DNA from: Paenibacillus zeirhizosphaerae
Lineage (GTDB): Bacteria > Bacillota > Bacilli > Paenibacillales > Paenibacillaceae
DNA: 64,000 nt
NCBI RefSeq assembly: GCF_030705605.1
Contig: NZ_JAPCKK010000017.1
Location: forward strand, 105,389 to 169,388
Direction: 5' to 3'
Part shown: positions 24,235-32,708 of the stretch, one piece after another
Layout of the letters: the number at the start of each line of letters is the position of its first letter
How positions within the stretch are numbered: position 1 is the first letter of the stretch
Translations under genes and position numbers: made by a program
Notes under the pieces: generated by a model
Seen by the model: the letters and a program-made list of their open reading frames with translations, nothing else
What the model was told of the DNA's origin: nothing
Database searches by the model: none

Positions 24235-25248
24235 ATGCCCAAATTACGCTTCAACAACATTGATAATGTAAGCACAGATAAAACACTCAAACAATTCAGG
24301 CAGTGGCGTGAAGAGCGTCGCCGCAAGATAAAAGATTATTCCTTTACTATTCCCTTCCATACTGCGAACCTGGAGTTTCTTCACGGTAACAGGGAAGAGA
24401 CGACGGTAACCTGGATCGGACATTCCACGTTTTTCATCCAGTACCTGGGATTAAATATCGTGACTGACCCGGTATGGGCTGAACGCATGGCTTTGAACCG
24501 CCGCCTCACGCGTCCGGGTATTCCGATTCAGGATGTTCCACCGCTCGACGTGATTCTTGTGTCGCACTCCCACTATGATCATATGCATATCAATTCCCTG
24601 CGTAAATTGTACAGTGCGAAGACGCTCTTGATCGTGCCTTGCGGATTAAAATCCAAAATGATTAGAAAAGGGTTCCACAACTGTGTGGAGCTGAATTGGT
24701 GGGAACATGTCACGGTTGGTGGGGTGCGGATCAGCTTTGTCCCGGCGCAGCATTGGACACGCCGGACGCTTACGGATACCAACACTTCGCACTGGGGCGG
24801 ATATGTGCTGGAATCCGAAAAGCATCTGCCCGGCCATGGGGGAATCCCGTATAATGAAGGAGCAGGCATGGACGACACCATGGGTGTTCAGGAGCCTGTG
24901 CCGCCTACACTGTATTTTGTTGGAGATACTGGATATTTCCGCGGCTTTAAGGATATCGGGGAACGGTTTGATATCGATGTGACTCTGATGCCGATTGGTG
25001 CGTATGAGCCGGAATGGTTCATGACCTCGCAGCATGTCACACCGGAAGAAGCGCTGCAAGGGTTTCTGGAGACAGGGTCCGAGCTGATGGTGCCGATGCA
25101 TTACGGGACGTTCAAGCTGGCGGACGATACACCGAAGGAAGCGCTGGACCGGCTGGAAGCCGAGCGCAAGCGACTTGGAATTGCCAAGGAGCGCATCCGG
25201 GTGCTGGGGCATGGGGAGATGCTGCGCATTGAAAACCGGAAGGATTAG
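24235..25248 (+). CDS. MBL-fold metal-dependent hydrolase (NAPE-PLD/RomA-like)
   Basis: A 337-residue cytosolic metallo-beta-lactamase-fold enzyme. TWIGHSTFFIQ near residue 60 and the zinc motif SHSHYDHM near 111-118 mark the fold; VPAQHWTRR, YFVGDTGYFRG and VPMHYGTF supply further ligands. This set is typical of the UlaG/RomA/NAPE-PLD-like branch, some of which hydrolyse phosphodiesters or sugar lactones. AGGAGG lies about twelve bases before the ATG, slightly far. The substrate cannot be predicted. Confidence 0.85.
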   Translation: MPKLRFNNIDNVSTDKTLKQFRQWREERRRKIKDYSFTIPFHTANLEFLHGNREETTVTWIGHSTFFIQYLGLNIVTDPVWAERMALNRRLTRPGIPIQDVPPLDVILVSHSHYDHMHINSLRKLYSAKTLLIVPCGLKSKMIRKGFHNCVELNWWEHVTVGGVRISFVPAQHWTRRTLTDTNTSHWGGYVLESEKHLPGHGGIPYNEGAGMDDTMGVQEPVPPTLYFVGDTGYFRGFKDIGERFDIDVTLMPIGAYEPEWFMTSQHVTPEEALQGFLETGSELMVPMHYGTFKLADDTPKEALDRLEAERKRLGIAKERIRVLGHGEMLRIENRKD

Positions 25249-25267
25249 ACCAAAAGCAACGAAAACA

Positions 25268-25308
25268 AGGGCGGAAGGTTCAAATCCGCCTTCGTTCTGT
25301 GTTATAAT
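25268..25308 (+). promoter_or_regulatory. Hairpin and promoter before the ABC-F gene
   Basis: AGGGCGGA pairs with TCCGCCTT (25268-25292), probably ending the MBL-fold transcript. A -10 TATAAT at 25303-25308 lies 18 bases after a weak -35, TTCAAA (25279-25284), and likely starts ABC-F transcription. Confidence 0.5.
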
Positions 25309-25360
25309 GCATAGCTAGGATACGGTTTAACCAAAATGAATAAAGGACGGTAATGCATAT

Positions 25361-26989
25361 ATGATCAGTACAAGCGGCGTAACGCTTCGTTATGGCAAAC
25401 GCCCACTTTTTGAAGATGTAAATATCAAATTTACACCAGGTAACTGTTATGGATTGATTGGTGCAAACGGAGCCGGCAAATCGACGTTTCTGAAAATATT
25501 GTCCGGGGAAATCGAGCCTAACAGCGGTGATGTCCATATGACACCGGGCGAACGCTTGGCCGTACTGAAGCAGAACCATTACGAATATGATGAGTTTCCG
25601 GTACTGGAGACAGTCATTGTGGGGCACACCCGGCTTTACGAGATTATGAAGGAGAAGGACGCGTTGTATGCGAAGGCCGATTTCTCTGAAGAAGACGGAC
25701 TGCGTGCAGGCGAGCTTGAAGGGGAATTTGCGGAGCTTAACGGCTGGGACGCAGAGCCCGACGCAGCGGCTCTTCTGATTGGTCTTGGCATTCCGCGCGA
25801 GCTTCATGACAAGAAGGTGGCCGAGCTGAGCGGTAATGAGAAGGTACGCGTACTGCTTGCGCAGGCATTGTTTGGACGCCCTAACAATTTGCTGCTTGAC
25901 GAGCCTACGAACCATTTGGACCTGGAGTCGATTCAGTGGCTGGAGAATTTCCTGATGGACTATGAAGGCACCGTTATCGTGGTATCCCATGACCGTCACT
26001 TCCTGAACAAGGTCTGCACGCATATTGCGGACATCGATTTTGGTAAAATCCAGATGTATGTCGGCAACTACGACTTCTGGTACGAGTCCAGTCAGCTTGC
26101 ATTGCAATTGACCCGTGACGCGAACAAGAAGAAGGAAGAGAAAATTAAAGAGCTGCAGGCGTTTATCCAGCGCTTCTCAGCCAATGCTTCCAAATCCAAA
26201 CAGGCGACATCCCGCAAAAAGCAGTTGGATAAAATTACGCTGGATGATATTAGGCCGTCCAACCGGAAATATCCTTTCATCAACTTCAAGCCTGAACGTG
26301 AAGCCGGCAAGCAACTGCTGACGGTAGACCGCATGAGCAAGTCAATTGAAGGAGAACAGGTGCTGAACGAATTCAGCATCGTGGTGAACAAAGGCGACAA
26401 AATCGCGTTTGTCGGTCCGAACGGATTGCCCAAGTCTACTCTGTTCGAAATCCTCATGAACGAGAAGCAGGCGGATTCCGGAGAATTCACGTGGGGGGTT
26501 ACGACATCCCAGGCTTATTTCCCGAAAGACAACTCCAAGTACTTCGATGGGGTGGAGTTGAATCTTGTAGAATGGCTGCGCCAGTACTCCAAGGATCAGG
26601 ATGAGACCTTCCTGCGCGGTTTCTTGGGACGTATGCTGTTCTCAGGCGAGGAAGCGTTGAAGAAGGCCAGCGTTTTGTCCGGGGGCGAGAAAGTTCGCTG
26701 CATGCTGGCTAAAATGATGCTGAACGGTGCTAATGTGCTGCTGCTTGACGAGCCTACGAACCATTTGGATCTCGAATCCATTACAGCGCTGAATAACGGC
26801 TTGATTGACTTTGACGGTACTATGCTGTTTACTTCCCATGACCATCAGTTTATTCAAACGATAGCAAATCGTATCGTGGAAATTACACCGAACGGCGTCA
26901 TCGACCGCGTGATGAGCTACGACGAGTATCTGGAGAGTGAAGAAGTCAAACAGTTGCGTGAGCGCATGTACCCTGTAGAAATTTCTTAA
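25361..26989 (+). CDS. ABC-F family ATPase, YkpA/YbiT-like
   Basis: A 542-residue soluble protein with two ABC domains and no membrane segment, as in ABC-F factors that act on ribosomes. Domain 1 has Walker A GANGAGKST and Walker B LLLDEPTNHLDL; a charged linker of about 80 residues (KKKEEKIKELQAFIQRF) follows; domain 2 has signature LSGGEKVR and another LLLDEPTNHLDL. Two sites deviate: the domain 1 signature reads LSGNEK and the domain 2 Walker A reads GPNGLPKST. Both belong to the same composite ATP site in a head-to-tail dimer, so one site may be weak. The YkpA/YbiT group is mostly translational rather than resistance-related. Confidence 0.9.
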   Translation: MISTSGVTLRYGKRPLFEDVNIKFTPGNCYGLIGANGAGKSTFLKILSGEIEPNSGDVHMTPGERLAVLKQNHYEYDEFPVLETVIVGHTRLYEIMKEKDALYAKADFSEEDGLRAGELEGEFAELNGWDAEPDAAALLIGLGIPRELHDKKVAELSGNEKVRVLLAQALFGRPNNLLLDEPTNHLDLESIQWLENFLMDYEGTVIVVSHDRHFLNKVCTHIADIDFGKIQMYVGNYDFWYESSQLALQLTRDANKKKEEKIKELQAFIQRFSANASKSKQATSRKKQLDKITLDDIRPSNRKYPFINFKPEREAGKQLLTVDRMSKSIEGEQVLNEFSIVVNKGDKIAFVGPNGLPKSTLFEILMNEKQADSGEFTWGVTTSQAYFPKDNSKYFDGVELNLVEWLRQYSKDQDETFLRGFLGRMLFSGEEALKKASVLSGGEKVRCMLAKMMLNGANVLLLDEPTNHLDLESITALNNGLIDFDGTMLFTSHDHQFIQTIANRIVEITPNGVIDRVMSYDEYLESEEVKQLRERMYPVEIS

Positions 26990-27024
26990 GCCCTTCTGCC
27001 AGCAGCTCCATATAACAAAATAAA

Positions 27025-27068
27025 GGGAGCCCCAAAAGGTCTGTTGACCTGGTGGGGCTCCCCTTTTT
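27025..27068 (+). terminator. Terminator of the ABC-F gene
   Basis: GGGAGCCCCA pairs with TGGGGCTCCC, with an inner AGGTC/GACCT stem, followed by five T residues. Confidence 0.9.
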
Positions 27069-27160
27069 CATGTTCTAAGCTGCTGCGTGTTCTTCTTCGC
27101 GTAAACTTGCAAAAACATTCCTTGAACAGGCGAAGCGTTCAAGATGAACCCCCTGCCCAA

Positions 27161-27227
27161 GTGTCCGGAATTGTTCTGGAGAAGTGAAGCGCGCGTAAGA
27201 ACAATCGGGGCACAACAACCTGGACAC
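27161..27227 (-). other. Nested inverted repeats after a small basic-protein gene
   Basis: GTGTCC (27161-27166) pairs with GGACAC (27222-27227), and within it ATTGTTCT (27170-27177) pairs with AGAACAAT (27198-27205). No T-run follows on the minus strand. It may fold as a structured 3' end. Confidence 0.35.
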
Positions 27228-27229
27228 GA

Positions 27230-27424
27230 TTAGGAGCCTCCGGTACGGCGGCGCTGATTATTCGGTTTTTTCGTATTTTGACTTTTAAGCGCCTTGGTTT
27301 GTCCGCCATTGAAGCCGCCGCCCTGAGGGTTATTTCCCTGCTGTTTTTTCTGGGCAAGCTTCTGCCGGACGGCTTCCGCCAAATCAATTTTACGGGGTTC
27401 CTGATTATCCTGATTATCGGTCAT
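27230..27424 (-). CDS. Small disordered basic protein
   Basis: A 64-residue protein with an excellent site, AGGAGG, ten bases before the ATG at 27424 (minus). The first third is acidic to neutral with a short helix (KIDLAEAVRQKLAQKKQQ); the remainder is rich in Gly, Asn, Gln, Lys and Arg (PNNQRRRTGGS) and likely unfolded. I do not recognise a characterised family. The composition suggests binding to nucleic acid or to another polyanion. The ribosome site supports a real gene. Confidence 0.6.
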   Translation of the reverse strand: MTDNQDNQEPRKIDLAEAVRQKLAQKKQQGNNPQGGGFNGGQTKALKSQNTKKPNNQRRRTGGS

Positions 27425-27740
27425 TATAGATTCCTCCTGATGCCGCCAAGGTTGGGTCCTCATGGAAACTGCAGTGCGGGGCATCTGAACTCATTTTATA
27501 CGTTTTTAAAAGGCCGGACAAGGGCAATATGAATAAAGCGGCTAGGGCTAGCGGATGAATTTTGCATGGGAGAAAAAGAATTTCTTTTATACTACACGGA
27601 TGAGCATGAGCAATATTTTTTCATTGCCACTACAGCCATGCAGACAAGAAACAGTGTTTCTCTAGACCCACTAGAGTTTTGTCTGTTACCATGAGTGAAT
27701 TGATTCGATCTATTCTGGAACTGCTGAGGAGTGTCTTATA

Positions 27741-28616
27741 TTGCCGGATGTGTACGAAGAAATACGTAAAGGTGAAAAAGGGGCCTGGATCAGCATAGTC
27801 ACTTATCTGGTTCTTTCGGCGTTTAAAATCATATGCGGCTATTTATTGTTCTCAAGCGCTCTGCTTGCAGACGGATTTAATAACCTGACAGATATTATGG
27901 CCTCCGTTGCGGTGCTGATCGGTCTGCGTATTTCCCAAAAACCGCCGGATTCCGATCATGCATACGGGCATTTCCGCGCAGAGACGGTAGCCGCTTTGGT
28001 CGCATCCTTTATTATGGCTGCGGTGGGTCTGCAGGTGCTGATAGAGGCTGTCCGTTCCATATTCGAAGGCAACAAGCAGGAACCCCATGTGATGGGGGTG
28101 GCGGTTGCGGTGATCAGTGCGGTGGTCATGCTGGGCGTGTATCAGTACAACCGCAGGCTGGCCCGCGAGATCAATAACCAGGCGCTTATGGCAGCCGCGA
28201 AGGATAACCTGTCCGACGCTATGGTGAGTATCGGGGCTGCGATAGGCATTATCGGTTCACAGTTCGGTCTGCCTTGGCTGGATACGGTGGCGGCGATTCT
28301 TGTAGGCTTGCTGATATGCAGAACCGCCTGGGAAATTTTCAGAGATTCGACGCACACGCTGACGGACGGCTTTGATGAACACCAGTTGTCCGATCTGCGC
28401 AGCACCATTGCCAGAACACCGGGTGTGGAAGGAATACGGGATGTAAAAGCGCGTGTCCATGGCAATTATGTGCTTGTCGATGTCGTGATTGAGGTCAATC
28501 CGGATTTGTCGCTCATTGAAGGCCATCGAATCAGCGATAAGATTGAGGAGCGGATGAAGAAGGCGCATAATATTATGCATGTGCATGTCCACGTAGAACC
28601 AAGCGGTGTGAAGTAA
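27741..28616 (+). CDS. Cation diffusion facilitator (MneS/FieF-like)
   Basis: A 291-residue CDF exporter with six membrane helices and a cytoplasmic ferredoxin-like end. The transport-site motifs are LLADGFNNLTDIMAS near residue 44 and AAKDNLSDAMVSIGAA near 155, both of the D-x-x-x-D kind; DSDHAYGHFRAET is also family-typical. The site N-D/D-D pattern is closest to manganese exporters such as MneS, but zinc or iron cannot be excluded. The C-terminus ends with IMHVHVHVEPS, a metal-binding face. A TTG start follows GAGGAGTG. Confidence 0.88.
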   Translation: MPDVYEEIRKGEKGAWISIVTYLVLSAFKIICGYLLFSSALLADGFNNLTDIMASVAVLIGLRISQKPPDSDHAYGHFRAETVAALVASFIMAAVGLQVLIEAVRSIFEGNKQEPHVMGVAVAVISAVVMLGVYQYNRRLAREINNQALMAAAKDNLSDAMVSIGAAIGIIGSQFGLPWLDTVAAILVGLLICRTAWEIFRDSTHTLTDGFDEHQLSDLRSTIARTPGVEGIRDVKARVHGNYVLVDVVIEVNPDLSLIEGHRISDKIEERMKKAHNIMHVHVHVEPSGVK

Positions 28617-28624
28617 GCGATGGC

Positions 28625-28666
28625 AAAGGATTTTCTCATGAGCGGGATGAGGAAATCCTTTTTTTG
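28625..28666 (+). terminator. Terminator of the CDF gene
   Basis: AAAGGATTTTCTCAT pairs with ATGAGGAAATCCTTT, followed by TTTTT. Confidence 0.88.
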
Positions 28667-28691
28667 GTGTCAGTGATTGAAAGATGGAGGG

Positions 28692-29534
28692 CTATCTCCC
28701 GAGTCCCAGCTTCATGGCCATGCTGTAGCCTGATGGGCCGAAATTATACTTTTTGCGCAGCTCAATCAGATTGGGACCGAAGGTCTGCTCCAGCGTTGCG
28801 CGGTGCGCCTGCATCATCTCATAAATATACAGGTCATGAATGATGACCTCGGTGATCGGCATGACAAGACCAGGGTGCATGGTCCAGGCCGCTCGGCTGT
28901 CCGTACCCAGAGAAACGATACCGGCCACCACTTCACGATCGTCCACACTTGCTACAATCCAGCGCCCGCCGTATTCCCGTGTAATCTCTTCACTCGAATC
29001 GTGCGGGTATACCTGCGCAAAATCGAATTTCAATTCTCCGTAAACGACAATTAGAACCTCGACGCCTCGTTCCGCCGCTCTGCGCAGTTCGAGTTCAAGC
29101 TGCTGTGCTTCTTCGGTCCAGATCTCCAGCAAAATACGTCCGGACGCCCGGTTGATCGCTTCCGCCGTTCGGCTCAATATCGCCTCGTATCCGGTGATGT
29201 TCCATATATTTTCCCGATTTAAAGAGACATAGGAGTAGTTGGCAAGCGCAGCTTCGGCAGCTTCGAAGGAGGATTCCAGCCTGCTTTTTTTCATACGGAT
29301 TAGCTCCTGTGGCGGCAGGGGCGTATACAACGAAGGATCTTCGTGGCTGACCATAATTTCCCCGCGCTCGACCAGCCCGCTCAGCACCTCGTAGATTTTG
29401 GAACGGGGTACGCCTGAATTCAAAGAAATCGCATATCCCGATAAAGGGGATTTATCAAGCAGTGCCAAATATGCTTTGGCTTCATACTCGGTAAAATTCA
29501 AATCCTGCAGCATTTTAATGATTTCTGATTTCAT
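28692..29534 (-). CDS. TrmB-family transcriptional regulator
   Basis: A 280-residue regulator. Residues 1-70 form a winged helix of the TrmB kind (LNFTEYEAKAYLALL, then SGVPRSKIYEVLSGLVERGEI); a short coiled segment follows and the rest is the TrmB effector domain with a phospholipase-D-like fold (EILLEIW-type strands). Such proteins sense sugars or other small molecules. GGAGG lies just before the ATG. It faces an EamA exporter across 170 bases that contain a promoter and a long palindrome, so local control of that exporter is likely. Confidence 0.85.
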   Translation of the reverse strand: MKSEIIKMLQDLNFTEYEAKAYLALLDKSPLSGYAISLNSGVPRSKIYEVLSGLVERGEIMVSHEDPSLYTPLPPQELIRMKKSRLESSFEAAEAALANYSYVSLNRENIWNITGYEAILSRTAEAINRASGRILLEIWTEEAQQLELELRRAAERGVEVLIVVYGELKFDFAQVYPHDSSEEITREYGGRWIVASVDDREVVAGIVSLGTDSRAAWTMHPGLVMPITEVIIHDLYIYEMMQAHRATLEQTFGPNLIELRKKYNFGPSGYSMAMKLGLGR

Positions 29535-29608
29535 CTTCGAACCTCCTGATTCTCGGTTTGCTCAATAGCTCGTTTCGTTCGCTTATTCGATATCCTCCAT
29601 TATTACAC

Positions 29609-29637
29609 TTGACAGGCAATAGTGCCAATGCTATACC
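29609..29637 (+). promoter_or_regulatory. Promoter of the EamA transporter
   Basis: TTGACA (29609-29614) and TATACC (29632-29637) with a 17-base spacer. Confidence 0.7.
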
Positions 29638-29641
29638 TTTT

Positions 29642-29671
29642 ATATAGTGGCTACATAAGTAGCTACTATAT
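29642..29671. promoter_or_regulatory. 30-bp palindromic operator, probably for the TrmB-like regulator
   Basis: Arms TATAGTGGCTAC and GTAGCTACTATA flank ATAA and match at 11 of 12 positions. The palindrome starts just after the -10 of the EamA promoter, so a bound protein would block transcription. Confidence 0.65.
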
Positions 29672-29703
29672 TTGAGCGTTTAGAATACCTTGGAGGGCTG
29701 AGC

Positions 29704-30624
29704 ATGGATACTGTAAATGAAATCCGAAAGGCACGAATAGTAAAAGCGCGAAACAGCAGAGGTTTTTACCTGATCGCTGTAATTACTGCTGTTGTGATAT
29801 GGAGTACCTCGTTTGTAGGTACCAAGATCGCTTACCAATCGTTTCCGCCTCTTACACTGGGAGCTGCTCGTTTCGTCATTGCTTCGGTCATTTTGGGAGC
29901 GATTATGCTGGCTAGAAAAGAATTTGTAAGACCGGCTCCGCGGGATATGGGCTGGATGGCGCTGAGCGGAATATTGGGCACAACGCTTTACTTTGCTATG
30001 GAAAATATCGGACTTGAGTTGACCACAGCGTCAAGCGCCGCATTGATTGTTGCCTCATACCCGGCCATTGCGGCACTGCTCGAATTCATTTTTTATCGTG
30101 TGAAAATTTCCTGGCTGAAAGGGCTTGGGATTGTAATGGCCGTTGCCGGGGTGTACCAGATTTCGGGAGGCAGCTCGGGGGAGAGTTCAGGACAGTTAAC
30201 AGGCAACCTGATCCTGATCCTTGCAGGTGTTGTGTTTGCAGCTTATAACTTTACTACACGCAAAGTGGTCAATCATTATTCGATGGTAACCGTTTCGTTT
30301 TACCAGACCATTGCAGGGACAATCGCTTTTATTCCACTTGCGCTGCTTGAGCGGTCCAGGTGGCAGGTGCCTGATGAGGAGTCTCTCTGGATGCTGCTGT
30401 ATCTTGGCATCTTCTGCTCGGTAGCCGCCTTTATGTTGTATAATTACGGACTGCGGAGCCTCAGCTCCGGCAGTGCCGTGGCGCTGATGAACCTGGTTCC
30501 TCTCTTCGGGGTACTGTTCTCAACGGTGTTTTTGCACGAGGTTGTGCATATATACGATGGGATCGGTGGAGTGATCATCATTATCGGGGTTATGTTGAGC
30601 GTGAGGGAAAAGCAGGCGTCCTAG
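29704..30624 (+). CDS. EamA-family (DMT) exporter
   Basis: A 306-residue membrane protein with ten predicted helices in two EamA halves. The first half begins WSTSFVGTKIAYQSFPPLTLGAARF, the second after SSGQLTGNLILILAGVVFAAYNF; this duplicated ten-helix fold is typical of drug/metabolite exporters. The last segment is ALMNLVPLFGVLFSTVFLHEV. GGAGG precedes the ATG. It is controlled in all likelihood by the divergently encoded TrmB-like protein. The exported compound is unknown. Confidence 0.9.
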   Translation: MDTVNEIRKARIVKARNSRGFYLIAVITAVVIWSTSFVGTKIAYQSFPPLTLGAARFVIASVILGAIMLARKEFVRPAPRDMGWMALSGILGTTLYFAMENIGLELTTASSAALIVASYPAIAALLEFIFYRVKISWLKGLGIVMAVAGVYQISGGSSGESSGQLTGNLILILAGVVFAAYNFTTRKVVNHYSMVTVSFYQTIAGTIAFIPLALLERSRWQVPDEESLWMLLYLGIFCSVAAFMLYNYGLRSLSSGSAVALMNLVPLFGVLFSTVFLHEVVHIYDGIGGVIIIIGVMLSVREKQAS

Positions 30625-30732
30625 CTTCTTAATAGGCAATATGTACTATGTTGATCTAACCTGTGCTTTATTATAATGGTAGCAATGATGTTGAAATTTA
30701 GAAAATAAGCTGCAGAAGCATGGAGGGAATGC

Positions 30733-31932
30733 ATGAAAAAACGCGCTTTAAACCTGCTGCTGGCTTCCGCGATGTTATGCACTGTGTCGGATGCCGTATT
30801 CTCCAGTGCAGCCTCGGCAGCCTCGACGGCCATTTTGCCCGGGCAGAAGGCGGTCATTCAATCCGCTGTGCGTTTGAGAACGGCACCGTCAACGGATAGC
30901 GAAACTGCTGCTTTCCTGAAGCAGGGGGAGACGGTTACGGTGCTGGCGCAAGCGGGCAGCTATTGGTACAAGGTGAAGACAATCACCGGGTTAACAGGAT
31001 ATGCAAGCAGCTCCTCCCAATACATAAAGATGAATGCAAGTCCCGCGGCGGTGGTCCAAAGCGTATCTACTGCTGTGCTTCCTTTGGAGCAGGCACCTGT
31101 GTACTCCGCTTCCGGACAGGCGGCATCGGACGCTGACGTTGTGCCATTAGCCGGACAAGCCAATGGGACGGGAACGATTCAGACGGCGGTCAATTTGCGG
31201 GAACAACCGTCCACACAAGCTGCTGTCCTTGGCGTGCTCGGAATGGGTGAGGTGGTCTCCATCGTTGATACAAGCGACCCTTATTGGTATAAAGTGACAA
31301 CCTTTGGTGGATTAAGCGGTTATGTGAGCTCGTCGGAAAGGTTTCTGAAGAAGGGCGGTATCCTTGGGTCCACTCCGGCTCCTCAAGCAGCTTCGGCCGC
31401 TGCTTCCCCCTGGAGCGGAACGGTTTCTCCCACTCCGCAGGTGATGCAGATCGAGCCGGCATACACCGGGACAGATGTATCCGAGGCGATCGAGCAGGTC
31501 ATCGCGACCGGGATGACTTATTTGGGAACACCGTATGAATTTGGCTCCGACCGGAATACGACGGATACATTTGACTGCTCGGATTTTATTCGTCAGATAT
31601 TTCTGGAAGGGCTAGGCTATCAGCTTCCAGCGGACTCGCGCCAGCAGGGGAGCTGGGTGCAGCAGAATAGTAACCCGGTTTACGATATGTCCGAGCTGAA
31701 GCGCGGGGATCTGGTATTCTTCGACTATGCGAGCTCAAGGGCGGAAGCCGAAGCGGGACTGGGGCAGTCGAATTCCACCATTACCCATGTAGCAATTTAC
31801 CTGGGCAACAATCAGCTTTTACATACGTTCTCGGCCGCAGCCGGAGGGGTGAAGGTCACGGATTTCAGTAAGTCCTGGCAGGAGCACTTCCTGTTCGGGG
31901 GCAGCGCGGCAGACCGGATTTATGCCGATTGA
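30733..31932 (+). CDS. Secreted SH3b-SH3b-NlpC/P60 peptidoglycan hydrolase
   Basis: A 399-residue exported protein. A signal peptide ends near SAASAAS (residue 30). Two bacterial SH3 domains follow (about 38-100 and 138-205; VRLRTAPSTDSE and VNLREQPSTQAA), then a Ser/Pro/Ala linker and an NlpC/P60 domain from about 250. The catalytic cysteine is in FDCSDFIRQIF near residue 282, histidines are in THVAIYLG and LLHTFS. NlpC/P60 enzymes cut D-Glu-gamma-diamino acid bonds in wall peptides; the SH3 domains bind the wall. GGAGGG precedes the ATG. Confidence 0.93.
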   Translation: MKKRALNLLLASAMLCTVSDAVFSSAASAASTAILPGQKAVIQSAVRLRTAPSTDSETAAFLKQGETVTVLAQAGSYWYKVKTITGLTGYASSSSQYIKMNASPAAVVQSVSTAVLPLEQAPVYSASGQAASDADVVPLAGQANGTGTIQTAVNLREQPSTQAAVLGVLGMGEVVSIVDTSDPYWYKVTTFGGLSGYVSSSERFLKKGGILGSTPAPQAASAAASPWSGTVSPTPQVMQIEPAYTGTDVSEAIEQVIATGMTYLGTPYEFGSDRNTTDTFDCSDFIRQIFLEGLGYQLPADSRQQGSWVQQNSNPVYDMSELKRGDLVFFDYASSRAEAEAGLGQSNSTITHVAIYLGNNQLLHTFSAAAGGVKVTDFSKSWQEHFLFGGSAADRIYAD

Positions 31933-31965
31933 CATGGTTTCGTACAAATCCAATGTATAACGATT

Positions 31966-32014
31966 AAGCTCTGATTTTGGCGTGCATGTGGGCGTCTGGA
32001 TCAGAGCTTTTTTT
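31966..32014 (+). terminator. Terminator of the NlpC/P60 gene
   Basis: AAGCTCTGAT pairs with ATCAGAGCTT, followed by T residues. Confidence 0.88.
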
Positions 32015-32153
32015 GTGCATGCGTTTTTTTCGTAAAAGGACCTGCACTCCTAGGCATCAGCCCGCATATCGTTTGTTTCGTGTACTAGTGGAAGGGGTAA
32101 CTAAGCAGTACAAGGGACCCCAGATAACAGCGACAGGAAAGCGAGGTTAGGCT

Positions 32154-32651
32154 ATGCTAGCGCAAATCAGTATTTTTATTATCGCACTTGCCTTTGCAGT
32201 ACTTGTCTTTTTTCTGGTTAGGACTCTCCGCTCGGCGTCAACGTCATTGGAGAAGGTAACGGATACGCTGTTGGAGGTGCAAAAAACGATTGATGAACTA
32301 AGCTATGAGGTCAAACAGATGCTACGTCATGCGAACGACATTACGATAGACGTGGAACATAAAATGAAGCAAATTGAGCCAGTCGTGACTACGGTGAAAA
32401 ATTTGGGTGACGTCCTGGCAGAGATTACGGCAGCGGGCAAACAGCTATCGACTACGTTCATGTCCAAGCTGAACAAGGCTAAACCAGCGCAGGCCGCGGC
32501 CAAGGCAACAGTTGCTGCAGAACCGGCGCAGCCGTCCGACAGCACGTTTCAAGCCTACGATGCTGTGCACAGCAAATCCAGCCGAGCAAGTAACTGGCTG
32601 GCCTATGTGGATATCGCTGCCGGTGCATGGAGTAAGATCCGGAGCAGATAG
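32154..32651 (+). CDS. DUF948 membrane-anchored protein
   Basis: A 165-residue protein with one N-terminal helix (ISIFIIALAFAVLVFFLV) and then a long amphipathic helical stretch (SLEKVTDTLLEVQKTIDELSYEVKQMLRHAN), the DUF948 pattern. The tail is Ala/Pro-rich. Members of this family occur with general-stress genes such as YtxG/YtxH in Bacillus; here a YtxH-like gene is 12 kb away rather than adjacent. Probably an envelope stress protein; biochemical role unknown. GCGAGG lies ahead of the ATG. Confidence 0.78.
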   Translation: MLAQISIFIIALAFAVLVFFLVRTLRSASTSLEKVTDTLLEVQKTIDELSYEVKQMLRHANDITIDVEHKMKQIEPVVTTVKNLGDVLAEITAAGKQLSTTFMSKLNKAKPAQAAAKATVAAEPAQPSDSTFQAYDAVHSKSSRASNWLAYVDIAAGAWSKIRSR

Positions 32652-32708
32652 CGCAGTCGGCAGATCCGCTTAACCGGCAACCAAGAATCCATTGAAAGGG
32701 TGAGCAGA

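Noticed and set aside
27566..27694. 42-codon ORF (MGEKEFLLYYTDEHEQ start) ahead of the CDF gene
   Set aside because: Only a weak GGATG is upstream, no family is seen, and it has no terminator or operon link; too little to call a gene.
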